Positions 1 through 9,336 of a stretch of DNA of 32,723 nt are shown piece by piece (position 1 is the first letter of the stretch; every line of letters begins with the position of its first letter). Made by a program: the position numbers and the translations under genes. The stretch is taken from the NCBI GenBank assembly GCA_903932425.1, contig CAIZGG010000139.1, positions 1 through 32,723 on the forward strand, read 5' to 3'. A model generated the notes under the pieces. It made no database searches. It worked only from the letters and a program-made list of their open reading frames with translations, and was not told the origin of the DNA. Origin of the DNA: an uncultured beta proteobacterium. Its GTDB lineage: Bacteria; Pseudomonadota; Gammaproteobacteria; Burkholderiales; Burkholderiaceae_B.

Positions 1-2
1 AA

Positions 3-443
3 CAGCACATCGATATTTTGTCGGCACGTTTTGTGTTGCAACCTGATCGCTTTGATGTGGTCGTGGCTTCGAATTTGTTTGGCGATATCTTGTCGGACTT
101 GGGCCCGGCTTGTACCGGTACGATTGGCTTGGCACCTTCGGCAAACCTGAATCCCGATCGTAAGTTTCCATCACTGTTTGAACCCGTGCATGGTTCAGCA
201 CCTGACATCTACGGCAAAAAAATCGCCAACCCTGTCGCCATGATCTGGTCGGGCGCCTTGATGCTTGAGTATCTTGGTCTTGGCTTGCCTGAAGCAGACC
301 AAAAGTCATACCTTGACGCGCACAACGCAATCGTCAAAGCCATCGAAGAAATCTTGGTCACTGGCCCGCACACACCAGACTTGGGCGGCAAAGCGCACAC
401 GCACGATATGGGTGAAGCGATTAGCAAGCTTTTGGCGAAGTAA
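3..443 (+). CDS. Isocitrate/isopropylmalate dehydrogenase family protein (tartrate/D-malate dehydrogenase-like), C-terminal part, truncated by window start
   Basis: In-frame from base 3; motifs DVVVASNLFGDILSDLGPACTGTIGLAPSAN and FEPVHGSAPDIYGKKIANPVAMIWSGALMLEYLG typical of the beta-decarboxylating dehydrogenase family. Confidence 0.9.
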   Translation, partial: QHIDILSARFVLQPDRFDVVVASNLFGDILSDLGPACTGTIGLAPSANLNPDRKFPSLFEPVHGSAPDIYGKKIANPVAMIWSGALMLEYLGLGLPEADQKSYLDAHNAIVKAIEEILVTGPHTPDLGGKAHTHDMGEAISKLLAK

Positions 444-601
444 GCCTTTAGTCATGCAAGTACGTTAGAACCGTTGCAAAACAACGGTGACTGTCTAAGT
501 CAGAAACGACTGCGCCTGTTGTGCGCAGTCGCACAAGCAAGACGTTTAAGCACGCTTCGTACACATAAACGAGGCTGTTCTTTCTAATAAATGAGACAAC
601 A

Positions 602-1600
602 ATGACACAAGCCGCGCGCCTGAACACCCGACGTCAATTGATTTTAGGTAGCCTAGGCGCCGCGGTCAGCACCGCGCTGCCGACTGCTTTTGCACAAGCG
701 ACGGCTTTCCCTACTCGCGCGATTACTTTTATTTGCCCTTGGCCCGCTGGTGGCACAGGCGATGTCACGATGCGCGTCTTAGCGCAAGTGGCCTCGCGCG
801 AATTGAGTCAACCTGTCGTGGTCGAAAACAGAGTGGGCGCTGCGGGCATGATCGGTGCAAAGGCCTTGGCCTCTGCAAAACCCGATGGCTACACCATCGG
901 ACAACTCGCGATTTCGGTTACGCGTTTTGCACAATTAGGCATGGTGCAAATCGACCCACTTAAAGACTACAGTTTTTTAGCGATGGCCTCGGCACAGACC
1001 TTTGGGATTGTGGTTCAACCAGCTTCGCCCTTTAAAAATTTGCTTGAGATGGTGGCGTTTGCGAAAGCGAATCCAGACAAACTCACCTACGCGACTTCAG
1101 GCGTCGGTGGTCAGACGCACGTTGGGATGGAAGAGTTTGCCTTGGCTGCGGGCATCAAGCTTAGACACGTTCCTTATAAAGGCGGCGCACCTGCTTTACA
1201 GGGCTTGTTAGGCGGTCAAGTAGATATGCTGGCTGATTCAAGCTCTTGGTCTGCGCTGGTCGAAGCGAAAAAGCTTTTGTTGTTAGCCACGTGGGGGGCA
1301 GAGCGCTTGCCACGCTTTAAAGAAGTACCAACACTTAAAGAGTTAGGTTTTGGCGTGGTCAATGATGCGCCCAATGGTGTGGCAGCACCCGCAGGCCTTG
1401 AGCCCGCGATTGAGAAAAAGCTAGCGGCGGCCGTTGCAGTCGCGGTCAACAGCCCCGAATTTAAAGCTGCTTGCGAAAAAATCGATGCGCCAGTGATCTT
1501 TCTGGATCCGGCGCAATATCGGCAATATGTGATCGAAAATTATAAAAAAGAAACAATTCTGATTGAAAAGCTGCAGCTTAAAAAGCTGCTTGAGGGTTAA
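602..1600 (+). CDS. Bug/TctC-family tripartite tricarboxylate transporter substrate-binding protein
   Basis: Twin-arginine-like N-terminus (NTRRQLILGSLGAA); FPTRAITFICPWPAGGTGDVTMR and PDGYTIGQ typical of Bug receptors. Confidence 0.92.
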   Translation: MTQAARLNTRRQLILGSLGAAVSTALPTAFAQATAFPTRAITFICPWPAGGTGDVTMRVLAQVASRELSQPVVVENRVGAAGMIGAKALASAKPDGYTIGQLAISVTRFAQLGMVQIDPLKDYSFLAMASAQTFGIVVQPASPFKNLLEMVAFAKANPDKLTYATSGVGGQTHVGMEEFALAAGIKLRHVPYKGGAPALQGLLGGQVDMLADSSSWSALVEAKKLLLLATWGAERLPRFKEVPTLKELGFGVVNDAPNGVAAPAGLEPAIEKKLAAAVAVAVNSPEFKAACEKIDAPVIFLDPAQYRQYVIENYKKETILIEKLQLKKLLEG

Positions 1601-1604
1601 GACG

Positions 1605-3131
1605 ATGGGTGTTGCCTTGATTCGTCTTCATCCTAAGGATAACGTTCTGATTGCACGCGAGCCGTTAACACTTGGCGCGCAGGTAAACGTGGATGGCGTG
1701 AGCTTGAAGGTGAGGGCGCAAGTCCCCGCCGGTCATAAGATCGCGGCCCGCAAAATCACTGCCAACGAAATCGTTTTGAAGTACGACACCCCAATCGGTG
1801 TCGCGACGCGCGACATCGAACCTGGTGAACATGTGCATAGCCATAATATTGCCTTGGCCGAGTTTCATCATCAACCTGACTTTGGTCGCGATGTGGTGCC
1901 GGTGCAATACGTGCCGCTTGAGCAACGCGCGACTTTCATGGGCATTGTGCGTGCAGATGGTCGAGTCGCCACGCGAAACTTTATTGGGATTATGTCGTCA
2001 GTCAATTGCTCGTCGACGGCAATCCGGCGTATTGCAGATTGGTTTACACCTGAGCGCCTGGCAGACTATCCAAACGTAGATGGAGTGGTGGCGTTTGCCC
2101 AAACCACGGGGTGTGGGATGTCAACGCCAAGCTTGCACTTTGATGTGCTGCGACGCACGTTGGCGGGCTATGCCACCCATCCAAACTTAGCCGGGGTCTT
2201 GATCGTTGGACTTGGCTGCGAACGTAACCAAGTGGCTGACTTGGTGGCCTCGCAAGGCTTAGAAAAGTCAGACACGTTACACACGCTGGTGATGCAAGAG
2301 GAGGGCGGTACGCGCGCCACGATCGAGGCGGGTGTTGCGGCCATTCAGTCGATGTTGCCGCGTGCGAATGCGGTCAAACGCGAACCTGTTAGCGCAAGCC
2401 ATATCAAGATTGGCCTTGAATGCGGTGGTTCGGATGGTTTTTCGGGGATTACTGCGAACCCAGCACTGGGCGCCGCAATGGATATTTTGGTGCGCCATGG
2501 TGGTACTGCGATTTTGTCAGAGACGCCCGAGATTCATGGCGTTGAACACATGCTGACACGCCGTGCAATCAGTGCCGAGGTTGGCCAGAAATTATTAGAC
2601 CGTATCGCCTGGTGGGAAGAGTACACACGCGGACAACACGGTCAGTTCAATGGTGTGGTGGCGCCCGGTAATCAAGCGGGCGGTTTAGCCAACATCTTTG
2701 AAAAATCGTTGGGGTCAGCCATGAAAGGCGGCAGCACACCCTTGCAACAAGTGTACGAGTACGCAGAGCAGATCACTGAGCCAGGTTTTGTGTTTATGGA
2801 TTCGCCCGGTTACGACCCGTGCGCGGTGACGGGGCAGATTGCCAGCGGCGCAAACTTGATTTGCTTTACGACGGGCAGGGGCTCGATGTTTGGTTCGAAG
2901 CCTGCGCCCACAATTAAGTTGGCATCAAACACACCGATGTTTACCCGTCTTGAAGAAGACATGGATATTAACTGTGGCAAGATTTTGGATGGCCTGCTGG
3001 ATGTGCAACAGATGGGCCAAGAGATCTTTGAACATATCTTGCGCACAGCCTCAGGTGAAAAATCAAAGAGTGAATTACTCAATTTAGGCGATAACGAATT
3101 TGTGCCGTGGCACTTAGGGATCGTGAGTTAA
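1605..3131 (+). CDS. UxaA/GarD family altronate/galactarate dehydratase
   Basis: GVVAFAQTTGCGM, GLECGGSDGFSGITANPALGAAMD, FTTGRGSMFGSKPAPTIKLASNTPMF; internal ATG at 1605 preferred over the track start at 1563. Confidence 0.88.
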   Translation: MGVALIRLHPKDNVLIAREPLTLGAQVNVDGVSLKVRAQVPAGHKIAARKITANEIVLKYDTPIGVATRDIEPGEHVHSHNIALAEFHHQPDFGRDVVPVQYVPLEQRATFMGIVRADGRVATRNFIGIMSSVNCSSTAIRRIADWFTPERLADYPNVDGVVAFAQTTGCGMSTPSLHFDVLRRTLAGYATHPNLAGVLIVGLGCERNQVADLVASQGLEKSDTLHTLVMQEEGGTRATIEAGVAAIQSMLPRANAVKREPVSASHIKIGLECGGSDGFSGITANPALGAAMDILVRHGGTAILSETPEIHGVEHMLTRRAISAEVGQKLLDRIAWWEEYTRGQHGQFNGVVAPGNQAGGLANIFEKSLGSAMKGGSTPLQQVYEYAEQITEPGFVFMDSPGYDPCAVTGQIASGANLICFTTGRGSMFGSKPAPTIKLASNTPMFTRLEEDMDINCGKILDGLLDVQQMGQEIFEHILRTASGEKSKSELLNLGDNEFVPWHLGIVS

Positions 3132-3151
3132 AAATTAATAGGAGCAACACC

Positions 3152-3916
3152 ATGCCTGATTACACCAACCGTTTTAAACAATCACTGAAAGCTGGGAAAC
3201 CAAACATTGGTTTGTGGATTTCGATCCCAGATGCGTTCACTACCGAAGTCTGTGCGACAGCAGAGTTTGACTGGATGTTGCTTGATGGCGAACACACGCC
3301 AACGGATCCGTTGACGATCATGTCGCAATTGCAAGCCTGTGCTGCGTACAACACGCAGGCAGTTGCTCGTCCGCCGATTGGTGAAACGCACTTGATCAAG
3401 CAGTTGCTTGATTTAGGGGTGCAAAGCCTGCTGATCCCCATGGTGGATACAGCCGAGCAGGCTGCTGAGTTGGTGAAGGCGGTGCGTTATCCGCCCCACG
3501 GGATTCGCGGCGTGGGCTACGGCTCGGCGCGCGTGTCGCGTTGGGACTCGCGTAAAGATTACGTGAAGGGCGCTAATGACGAGATCTGTTTGCTTGTGCA
3601 AGTTGAAACACAAACTGGGTTGAATAATCTTGAAGCGATCTGCGCGGTTGAAGGTGTAGATGGCGTATTTTTAGGCCCTTCAGATTTGTCTGCTGCGCTC
3701 GGTCACTTGGGTAATCCAGGCCATCCTGATGTGGTCAGCACAATTGAGAAATCGATTGCAGTGATTTTGAAACACAAAAAAGCAGCCGGGATTTTGACGC
3801 CAGATCGCGCGCTTGCCAAACGTTATCTTGAACTTGGTTGCACCTTTGTTGCGGTGGGAGCTGATGCGCGAGTGTTGGCACTTGGCGTTCGTGAACTGCG
3901 GTCAGCGTTTAAATAA
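3152..3916 (+). CDS. HpcH/HpaI family aldolase
   Basis: DWMLLDGEHTPTDP, ARPP, GIRGVGYGSARVSRW, VETQTGLNNLEAI, GPSDLSAALG; AGGAG about 8 nt upstream of ATG 3152. Confidence 0.93.
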   Translation: MPDYTNRFKQSLKAGKPNIGLWISIPDAFTTEVCATAEFDWMLLDGEHTPTDPLTIMSQLQACAAYNTQAVARPPIGETHLIKQLLDLGVQSLLIPMVDTAEQAAELVKAVRYPPHGIRGVGYGSARVSRWDSRKDYVKGANDEICLLVQVETQTGLNNLEAICAVEGVDGVFLGPSDLSAALGHLGNPGHPDVVSTIEKSIAVILKHKKAAGILTPDRALAKRYLELGCTFVAVGADARVLALGVRELRSAFK

Positions 3917-3935
3917 TACACGCGGTCGTTTCGGT

Positions 3936-3980
3936 TTGATCTGACGAAAAGCCGCGCAGGTTAGCGGATCGTCAGATCAA
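3936..3980. repeat. Perfect 12-bp inverted repeat (TTGATCTGACGA...TCGTCAGATCAA) between convergent genes
   Basis: Arms 3936-3947 and 3969-3980 with 21-nt loop; no clear T-run. Confidence 0.75.
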
Positions 3981-4043
3981 GTCATCTCAGAAATACTGCG
4001 AGCCCGATACTCATACTGCCAGACCAGCTTTTCTTGTCGTTGA

Positions 4044-5036
4044 TCAGGTTCGTGCTGCGGCTTCATCCATCAATTGTTGATTCAAGCCGCGTAGCAATAC
4101 CAACATGAGTTCGCAACGCGGCACGCTGATATTGTGCTGGCGTGCAAACTCAACCACCTGACCCAAGATGGCGTCGTGTTCAAGTGAACGCCCAGCCATC
4201 ACGTCTTGCAGCATCGAAGCAGTGTTTGAGCCGGGGCGTTTTCTCGGTGCGACTAACTCTTCGAGGTCAACCTTGCCGCGTAAATCTGTGCCGCAGGCTA
4301 AGGCGACTTCTAAGACTTCAAGCATGACCTTGCAGCGTTCTGCACGCACTTCTGGGCTGGCTGTCATCTTTGCCGTTGGCAAGCGCGTCAGGGCTGCCAC
4401 AGGATTCAAGCCGCAATTGATCAGCAGCTTGTGCCAAATGTCGTATCTCAGATCCGTCGCTGCCACACCATTGATATTGGCGGCCTGAAAGGCCTGAACC
4501 AAACGATCAACACGAGGCGAGGGTGCGCTATCGGGTTCACCAAACACCCAACGGTCGCCCATCGCGGTTTTGATGACGCCGGGCTCGATCACTTCATTGG
4601 GTGAGTAAATCACGCAGCCTAACGAGCGATCCTTCAAACGCGACCAAAGCTCGCCACCTGGGTCGACGCATTCAAGATGCTCTTGGGCGTTGCTCGTGCC
4701 TTTGTTCCACCACCAGGGGATCCCGTTGACGGCAAACACCGCCACGCCATCCTTGGCCAACAAACGCTCAATGGCAGCCGCTGCGCCGGGCAAGGCTTGT
4801 GCCTTTAAGGTCACTAGAACCACATCTTGAGGCGGCAGCGAGGCCGGGTCATCGGTGGCGGCAAATGGGCGGCCGGTGTAGATTTCTTCACCCCGAAACA
4901 CCTTCAAGCCATTTTGCTGAATCGCCCGCAAATGCGCGCCGCGCGCGACCAACGATACCTCGTCATGGCCAGCCGTAATCAACCGCGCCGCCAAATGACC
5001 ACCTACAGCACCCGCACCGTAAATACAAATCTTCAT
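4044..5036 (-). CDS. 2-dehydropantoate 2-reductase family protein (PanE/ApbA-like)
   Basis: N-terminal MKICIYGAGAVGGHLAARL Rossmann motif; LRYDIWHKLLINCGLNPVAALT. Confidence 0.9.
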   Translation of the reverse strand: MKICIYGAGAVGGHLAARLITAGHDEVSLVARGAHLRAIQQNGLKVFRGEEIYTGRPFAATDDPASLPPQDVVLVTLKAQALPGAAAAIERLLAKDGVAVFAVNGIPWWWNKGTSNAQEHLECVDPGGELWSRLKDRSLGCVIYSPNEVIEPGVIKTAMGDRWVFGEPDSAPSPRVDRLVQAFQAANINGVAATDLRYDIWHKLLINCGLNPVAALTRLPTAKMTASPEVRAERCKVMLEVLEVALACGTDLRGKVDLEELVAPRKRPGSNTASMLQDVMAGRSLEHDAILGQVVEFARQHNISVPRCELMLVLLRGLNQQLMDEAAART

Positions 5037-5120
5037 GAATCAACCTAAGTCAGCAAAAGAACCAAGCCTCGCATTATCCGGCTGGCGGTATATCACGCAA
5101 GTCGTAAAAACATTACTTTA

Positions 5121-5136
5121 CATAATATACATTATG
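5121..5136. promoter_or_regulatory. AT-rich palindrome CATAATATACATTATG, possible operator/promoter element
   Basis: CATAAT-ATAC-ATTATG in an AT-rich intergenic region upstream of the minus-strand reductase gene. Confidence 0.4.
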
Positions 5137-5153
5137 CGTATTATCCTAATGGA

Positions 5154-5194
5154 TAAAAAGGGCATTTGCACTTGCTTTCGCAATACAAATGCCC
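5154..5194 (-). terminator. Rho-independent terminator for the minus-strand enoyl-CoA hydratase operon
   Basis: Minus-strand GGGCATTTG...TTGCGAAAGCAA...CAAATGCCC followed by TTTTT. Confidence 0.85.
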
Positions 5195-5205
5195 TCGCAA
5201 TCTAT

Positions 5206-6006
5206 TTAATTACCCGTGAACTTTGGCGGACGTTTTTCTGAAAATGCCAGAATTGCCTCTTTGTAATCTTGTGTCGTTTGCACCAACGCTTGATTGGCTG
5301 CCGCCATATCCAACGAAGTATGTAACGGCACGTGTTGCGAATCACGAATCAGGCGTTTGCTCGCACGCGAAGATTGCACAGGATGCGCAGCAATCCGTTG
5401 TGCAAGCTTTCGCGCCTCGACCATCAGATCGGCGTCGTCGACCACCTTTGACACCAAGCCAATCTTAGCTGCTTCCTCGCCATCAATAAAGTCGCCCGTA
5501 AAGGTCATTTCGTAGGCCTTTGAAAGACCGACCGCACGGGGCAAAAACCAGGCACCGCCGTCACCTGATAACAAGCCTACGCGCAAAAAGCTTTCACCAA
5601 ACTTGGCGTTGCGTGCGGCGATACGAATATCGCACATGGTCGCCAGGTCAAGCCCGGCACCGATTGCGGCCCCGTTGACGGCTGCAATAGATGGGGCTTC
5701 AAGGTTATACAAGGCCAAAGGGATCCGCTGAATCCCTTCTTGATAAAACCGACGCACTTCAGTCGGCGTTTTAGGTTTGTTGTCGGTGGCGCGATCTTTC
5801 ATCTTTTTTACGTTGCCGCCAGATGAAAAGCCCTCGCCCGCGCCCGTCAAAATGACGCAACCCACCGACAAATCGGCGTTGATACGTGCCACATGGGCAA
5901 CGATGGCCTCAATAATAGCTGGCGATAACGCGTTGCGGGTATCGGGTTCATTCAAGGTTAGTGTGACAACACCACCATCCTGCTCATAGGTCACTGCATC
6001 AGTCAT
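5206..6006 (-). CDS. Enoyl-CoA hydratase/isomerase family protein
   Basis: GVVTLTLNEPDTRNALS, GEGFSSGGNVKKM, AAVNGAAIGAGLDLATMCDIRIA. Confidence 0.93.
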   Translation of the reverse strand: MTDAVTYEQDGGVVTLTLNEPDTRNALSPAIIEAIVAHVARINADLSVGCVILTGAGEGFSSGGNVKKMKDRATDNKPKTPTEVRRFYQEGIQRIPLALYNLEAPSIAAVNGAAIGAGLDLATMCDIRIAARNAKFGESFLRVGLLSGDGGAWFLPRAVGLSKAYEMTFTGDFIDGEEAAKIGLVSKVVDDADLMVEARKLAQRIAAHPVQSSRASKRLIRDSQHVPLHTSLDMAAANQALVQTTQDYKEAILAFSEKRPPKFTGN

Positions 6007-6015
6007 CTTAAAATC

Positions 6016-6984
6016 CTACTTTGAAAGTGATTCTTTTTTGATCGCGTCTTGCCAGCGGGTAGTTTCTGTTGCGATATGGTTCTTCAAATCGTCTGCGCTA
6101 CCCATTTTGACTGCCGTCGCAAAACCGGCAAGGCGGTCTTGCATCGCCTGCGTCTTTAGCGCCGTATTCACGCTTGTGTTGAGCTTGGCCACGATCTCAG
6201 CGGGGATCCCCGCTGGGCCTAACAAAAAGAACGAAATGTCAGGCGTCATGGTTGGAAAACCGGCTTCGATGGCGGTTGGGACATCAGGCAGCGCACTCAG
6301 ACGTTTTTCACCTGTCACCGCAAGCACGGTCACTTTGCCGCCTTTCGCGAGCGGCAGCACCGAGGCTGACGTTGTAATCCACAACTGGATACGCCCTGCC
6401 AACACGTCAACCTGCGCGTCTGAAGTGGCCTTGTACGGCACCATCACCATGTCGACATCAGCGCCAGCTTTGAACATGGCGCCCAAAAAGGCAGACATGC
6501 TGCCATTTGGGCCGTTGTAATTCATCTCACCAGGTTTGGCTTTGGCCAGGGCAGCCAATTCTTTCAGTGTTTTTGCAGGGACGCTAGGCGGCACCGACAG
6601 CACGTACGGTAAGCCCGCTACAAAAGCAATCGGCGTGAAATCTTTCGACATGTTGGTTCGAATCGTGTTCGAGACCTGATAAATAATGCTGCTCGTGCTC
6701 GTTAGAATGATCGTATAGCCATCCGGTTTGGCCTGGGCAACATAATCCATCGCAATGTTACCGGTCGCGCCCGCTTTGTTCTCAACGACAAACGTCATGC
6801 CTAATTGTTCGGTGAGTCGCTGCCCTATTTCACGCGCAATCATGTCATTGCCGCTACCTGGGCCATAGGGCACGATGATCGTCACTGGCTTGCTCGGATA
6901 AGGTTGAGCCGATACGTTCGTGCCCGCCAAACCGCTGAGCACACAGAAAAAAAGAACAGCACAAGCACGTATATTCATTTTCAT
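6016..6984 (-). CDS. Bug/TctC-family substrate-binding protein
   Basis: YPSKPVTIIVPYGPGSGNDMIAREI, VENKAGATGNIAMD, KPDGYTI. Confidence 0.92.
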   Translation of the reverse strand: MKMNIRACAVLFFCVLSGLAGTNVSAQPYPSKPVTIIVPYGPGSGNDMIAREIGQRLTEQLGMTFVVENKAGATGNIAMDYVAQAKPDGYTIILTSTSSIIYQVSNTIRTNMSKDFTPIAFVAGLPYVLSVPPSVPAKTLKELAALAKAKPGEMNYNGPNGSMSAFLGAMFKAGADVDMVMVPYKATSDAQVDVLAGRIQLWITTSASVLPLAKGGKVTVLAVTGEKRLSALPDVPTAIEAGFPTMTPDISFFLLGPAGIPAEIVAKLNTSVNTALKTQAMQDRLAGFATAVKMGSADDLKNHIATETTRWQDAIKKESLSK

Positions 6985-7126
6985 GGTGTCTCCTGATTAT
7001 TTTTTTTATATAAAGGATCGTACAAAACTTCTACGATTTAAATCTATTGCTGTGCAAACCATACCTACTCTTGCCTCGCTGCGCAATACTCGCTCGCCCG
7101 ATTGACAGTGACGCCAGAATAGCTTT

Positions 7127-8098
7127 TTACTTGGGCTCTAAGCCGGCCTCTTTTGCAATCTTCGAAAAGCGCGCAATTTCTTCAAGTTGATAGCGCCTCA
7201 TTTGTTCGGCGTTATACGGCAGCAGTTCGACCAACACCTGATCGGCGTACTCTTTGGCCACCGGTGCAGCTAGAACAGTTTGCAGCGCGTCTTCTAGTTT
7301 TTTAGTAATCGGCTCAGGTGTATCACTGCGCACGTAAAATGAGGTCCAGGTGTAGTTAGTGAAATCTGGAAAGCCACTTTCAGCAACCGTCGGTACCTCA
7401 GGAAAATCTGGATGCCGCTTATCCGAAGACAACGCCAAGGCTCTGAATTTGCCGGACTTCAGCAAGGGTACCGCGCCGTTAAAGCTGATAATCCCAAAAT
7501 CAAGCTGATTACCGAGCAGGCTTACCATGATTTCGCCTGCACCTTTGTAGGCGATATTCTCAAACTTCACACCCGCAACATTCGCCAACCAGGCCAGTGA
7601 CAACTGGTACCCAAGCGCATAGGTTCCGCCGTTCAAGGGCACCGGCGATGCCTTGGCTGCGGCAAGCAAGTCGGTAAAGCCTTTGTACTTAGAATCTTTC
7701 GCGACAACAATCACGTTGACACCGCGTGTCAAGCCACCAATCGGCTTGAAGTCTTTGACGGCGTCGTACGAAAGTTCTTTGAGCATGATCGGGTTCACCG
7801 CCATCAGCGAGTTACTACCCATCAAAATCGTATAGCCATCGGCTGGCGCCGCTTTGACCGTGTTCATCGCTAACATTCCGGACGCGCCGGTTTTGTTTTC
7901 AACTAAAAAACTTTGGCCGAGATGTTTAGCGAGCAAATCTCCAAAAAAACGCGAGGCGTGATCGGCCCCGCTACCCGCTGAAAATGGCACGATGACTTTG
8001 ACAGGGCGCGTTGGGTAATCAGATTTTTGCGCATGGCCGGCACTGACCCAAAGGGCCAAAAACAGTGCCAGCCAAACCTTAGATAAAACACGTTTCAT
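7127..8098 (-). CDS. Bug/TctC-family substrate-binding protein
   Basis: YPTRPVKVIVPFSAGSGADHASRF, VENKTGASGMLAMN, PADGYTILMGSN. Confidence 0.92.
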   Translation of the reverse strand: MKRVLSKVWLALFLALWVSAGHAQKSDYPTRPVKVIVPFSAGSGADHASRFFGDLLAKHLGQSFLVENKTGASGMLAMNTVKAAPADGYTILMGSNSLMAVNPIMLKELSYDAVKDFKPIGGLTRGVNVIVVAKDSKYKGFTDLLAAAKASPVPLNGGTYALGYQLSLAWLANVAGVKFENIAYKGAGEIMVSLLGNQLDFGIISFNGAVPLLKSGKFRALALSSDKRHPDFPEVPTVAESGFPDFTNYTWTSFYVRSDTPEPITKKLEDALQTVLAAPVAKEYADQVLVELLPYNAEQMRRYQLEEIARFSKIAKEAGLEPK

Positions 8099-8109
8099 CG
8101 CAAAACGCC

Positions 8110-9333
8110 TTAGATCACTTCTTCTTTTTTCAACGCTTCGAGTTCAGCTGCCGAAAGCCCCAGCCAGTCAGAATAAATTTCTTTATTGTGCTGGCCAAGG
8201 TCTGGGCTGGCGATGGTGTTGACACGATCAGCGCCGTGAATCACGAGCGGTGTATGAGGCAACACCACACGACCTAAGTCTTTATCGTCAAACCATTCCA
8301 GCATGCCGCGCTCGTGCATGTGTTTGTCGTTCATGACTTCAAGCAAATCGCGCACAGGGGCAGCCGGGAAACCGTGCTTTTTGCTTAAGGCAAACAACTC
8401 GGCACGCGGCAGGCTTTCTGTCCAACGCGTAATTTCATCGTCGGTGTCAGAGATATTTTGTACACGCAACTTGTTGCTTTCGAAACGTGGGTCTGTGCTG
8501 AGGTCTTCACGGCCCATCGCGGCTAACAAGTTTCGCCAGTGCGGTTCGGTCACGCAAACGATGGCAATGTAACCATCCTTTGCTGGGTAAACGTTGTAAG
8601 GGGCCAAGGCGAGCCCACCATGACGGTTACCGACGCGCGGTGGCACCACCCCAACAGACTTATGCGTGATCCCCATATTCGAAGCAAGCGTCGGATAGGC
8701 AGTTTCTTGCATCGACACTTCAACCAAGCGCCCCACTCCAGTTTGCGAACGCTCGTAAAGCGCGGTCATGATCCCCGCATACAAATGCACGCCGCTTAAG
8801 AAATCGACGATTGAAGCGCCTGCACGCAATGGTGGGCCATCGGGCGTACCCGTCACACTCATGATGCCCGAGGCGGCTTGGATCGTGACATCCATTGCCA
8901 GGTTATCGCGATCGGGACCAGACAAACCATAGCCAGTACCCGAACCATAGATCAAGCGCGGGTTGAGTTCATGCAAGACCGACCAGCCCACGCCCAAGCG
9001 ATCCATCACGCCTGGTGCAAAATTTTCAACCACGATATCAGCACGCTTGACCAGCTCTTTGAACAACTCACGACCCTTTGCTGTTTTTAAGTTCAGGGTG
9101 ATGCCACGTTTATTGGTGTTGAGCATCGCCATCGGCAGCGAGGCGCCACCACTAACCTTCGCACGTATGCGCGAGGGTTCGCCGTTTAGCGGTTCAATCT
9201 TGATGACATTAGCACCCGCTTTTGCCATCAAAAATGTCGCGTAAGGGCCTTGATAGATTTGAGTCAGGTCAATGACCGTAATCCCAGCCAACGGCGTATT
9301 GGCGCGTGGGGTGTGTGGCGTTGCGTTTGCCAT
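8110..9333 (-). CDS. CaiB/BaiF family CoA transferase
   Basis: PLAGITVIDLTQIYQGPYATFLMAKAGANVIKIEP, NKRGITLNLKTAKGRELFKELVKRADIVVENFAPGVMDRLG. Confidence 0.95.
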   Translation of the reverse strand: MANATPHTPRANTPLAGITVIDLTQIYQGPYATFLMAKAGANVIKIEPLNGEPSRIRAKVSGGASLPMAMLNTNKRGITLNLKTAKGRELFKELVKRADIVVENFAPGVMDRLGVGWSVLHELNPRLIYGSGTGYGLSGPDRDNLAMDVTIQAASGIMSVTGTPDGPPLRAGASIVDFLSGVHLYAGIMTALYERSQTGVGRLVEVSMQETAYPTLASNMGITHKSVGVVPPRVGNRHGGLALAPYNVYPAKDGYIAIVCVTEPHWRNLLAAMGREDLSTDPRFESNKLRVQNISDTDDEITRWTESLPRAELFALSKKHGFPAAPVRDLLEVMNDKHMHERGMLEWFDDKDLGRVVLPHTPLVIHGADRVNTIASPDLGQHNKEIYSDWLGLSAAELEALKKEEVI

Positions 9334-9336
9334 GAT

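Noticed and set aside
209-427. Antisense ORFs throughout the track (for example 209..427, 1216..1449, 2810..3082, 12733..13158, 29018..29533)
   Set aside because: They lie opposite well-supported genes, lack recognisable motifs and are explained by codon bias of the sense gene.
3936-3980. Insertion-sequence terminal inverted repeats
   Set aside because: Only 21 nt lie between the arms, with no transposase or target duplication.
4827-5241. Small plus-strand ORFs 4827..5048 and 5035..5241
   Set aside because: No recognisable motifs; they overlap the PanE-like gene, the AT-rich palindrome and the terminator.
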